NCBI GenBank assembly: GCA_009785715.1
Contig: WQVT01000153.1
Coordinates: forward strand, 1-6,262
DNA: 6,262 nucleotides
Source of the DNA: Acidimicrobiaceae bacterium
GTDB lineage: Bacteria; Actinomycetota; Acidimicrobiia; Acidimicrobiales; Palsa-688
Direction of reading: 5' to 3'
Shown here: piece by piece, positions 6,246 through 6,262 of the stretch
How positions within the stretch are numbered: the first letter of the stretch is position 1
Layout of the letters: each line of letters begins with the position of its first letter
Notes under the pieces: model-generated
What the model was told of the DNA's origin: nothing
Databases searched by the model: none
What the model saw: the letters and a program-made list of their open reading frames with translations, nothing else
Program-made: the position numbers and the translations under genes

Positions 6246-6262
6246 ACGATGATGCAAGTTCA

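Noticed and set aside
6218..6262. A new gene start at the ATG triplets near the right edge
   Set aside because: Only a few codons remain before the window ends and no ribosome site precedes them, so nothing can be supported.

Overview
The window is high-GC bacterial chromosomal DNA, roughly two thirds G+C by eye. It is densely coding, with ATG, GTG and TTG starts and long shadow ORFs on the opposite strand. The best relatives I can recall are actinobacterial: a CtpE-type calcium P-type ATPase, a GH15 trehalase/glucoamylase of the mycobacterial kind, and a possible leaderless promoter. An actinobacterium, perhaps an uncultured soil or aquatic lineage, is the most likely host. This is inference from protein character, not from a marker gene.

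Layout: two genes run leftward and three run rightward from a short divergent intergenic region (2257-2339). Leftward are a GH15 glycoside hydrolase (2256-454) and, 18 bases further on, a P1/DmpA-family (S58) peptidase. The peptidase starts at a GTG at 435 and runs off the left edge, so only its N-terminal 145 residues are visible. Rightward are a metallo-beta-lactamase-fold hydrolase (2340-3260), a small single-domain cupin (3344-3748), and a complete CtpE-like P-type ATPase (3791-6217). The last 45 bases hold a perfect TTGACA -35-like hexamer and nothing else I can assign. No stretch over 300 bases lacks a gene. I saw no tRNA, rRNA, CRISPR, insertion sequence or attachment site.

How the genes may work together: the GH15 enzyme would release glucose from trehalose or alpha-glucans, and the peptidase would process small peptides or amides. 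The rightward cluster pairs two small metal-dependent enzymes with a membrane cation pump. The cupin carries, at matching positions, the metal ligands and active-site residues I recall from Mn-dependent cupin (R)-hydroxynitrile lyases. The hydrolase has a full di-metal ligand set. No obvious single pathway joins all five genes, and I see no clear sign of a defence or mobile system. The most distinctive points are the hydroxynitrile-lyase-like cupin, an in-frame 15-base triplicate repeat in the ATPase just after its phosphorylation site, and repeated CAGGTG motifs in the divergent promoter region.
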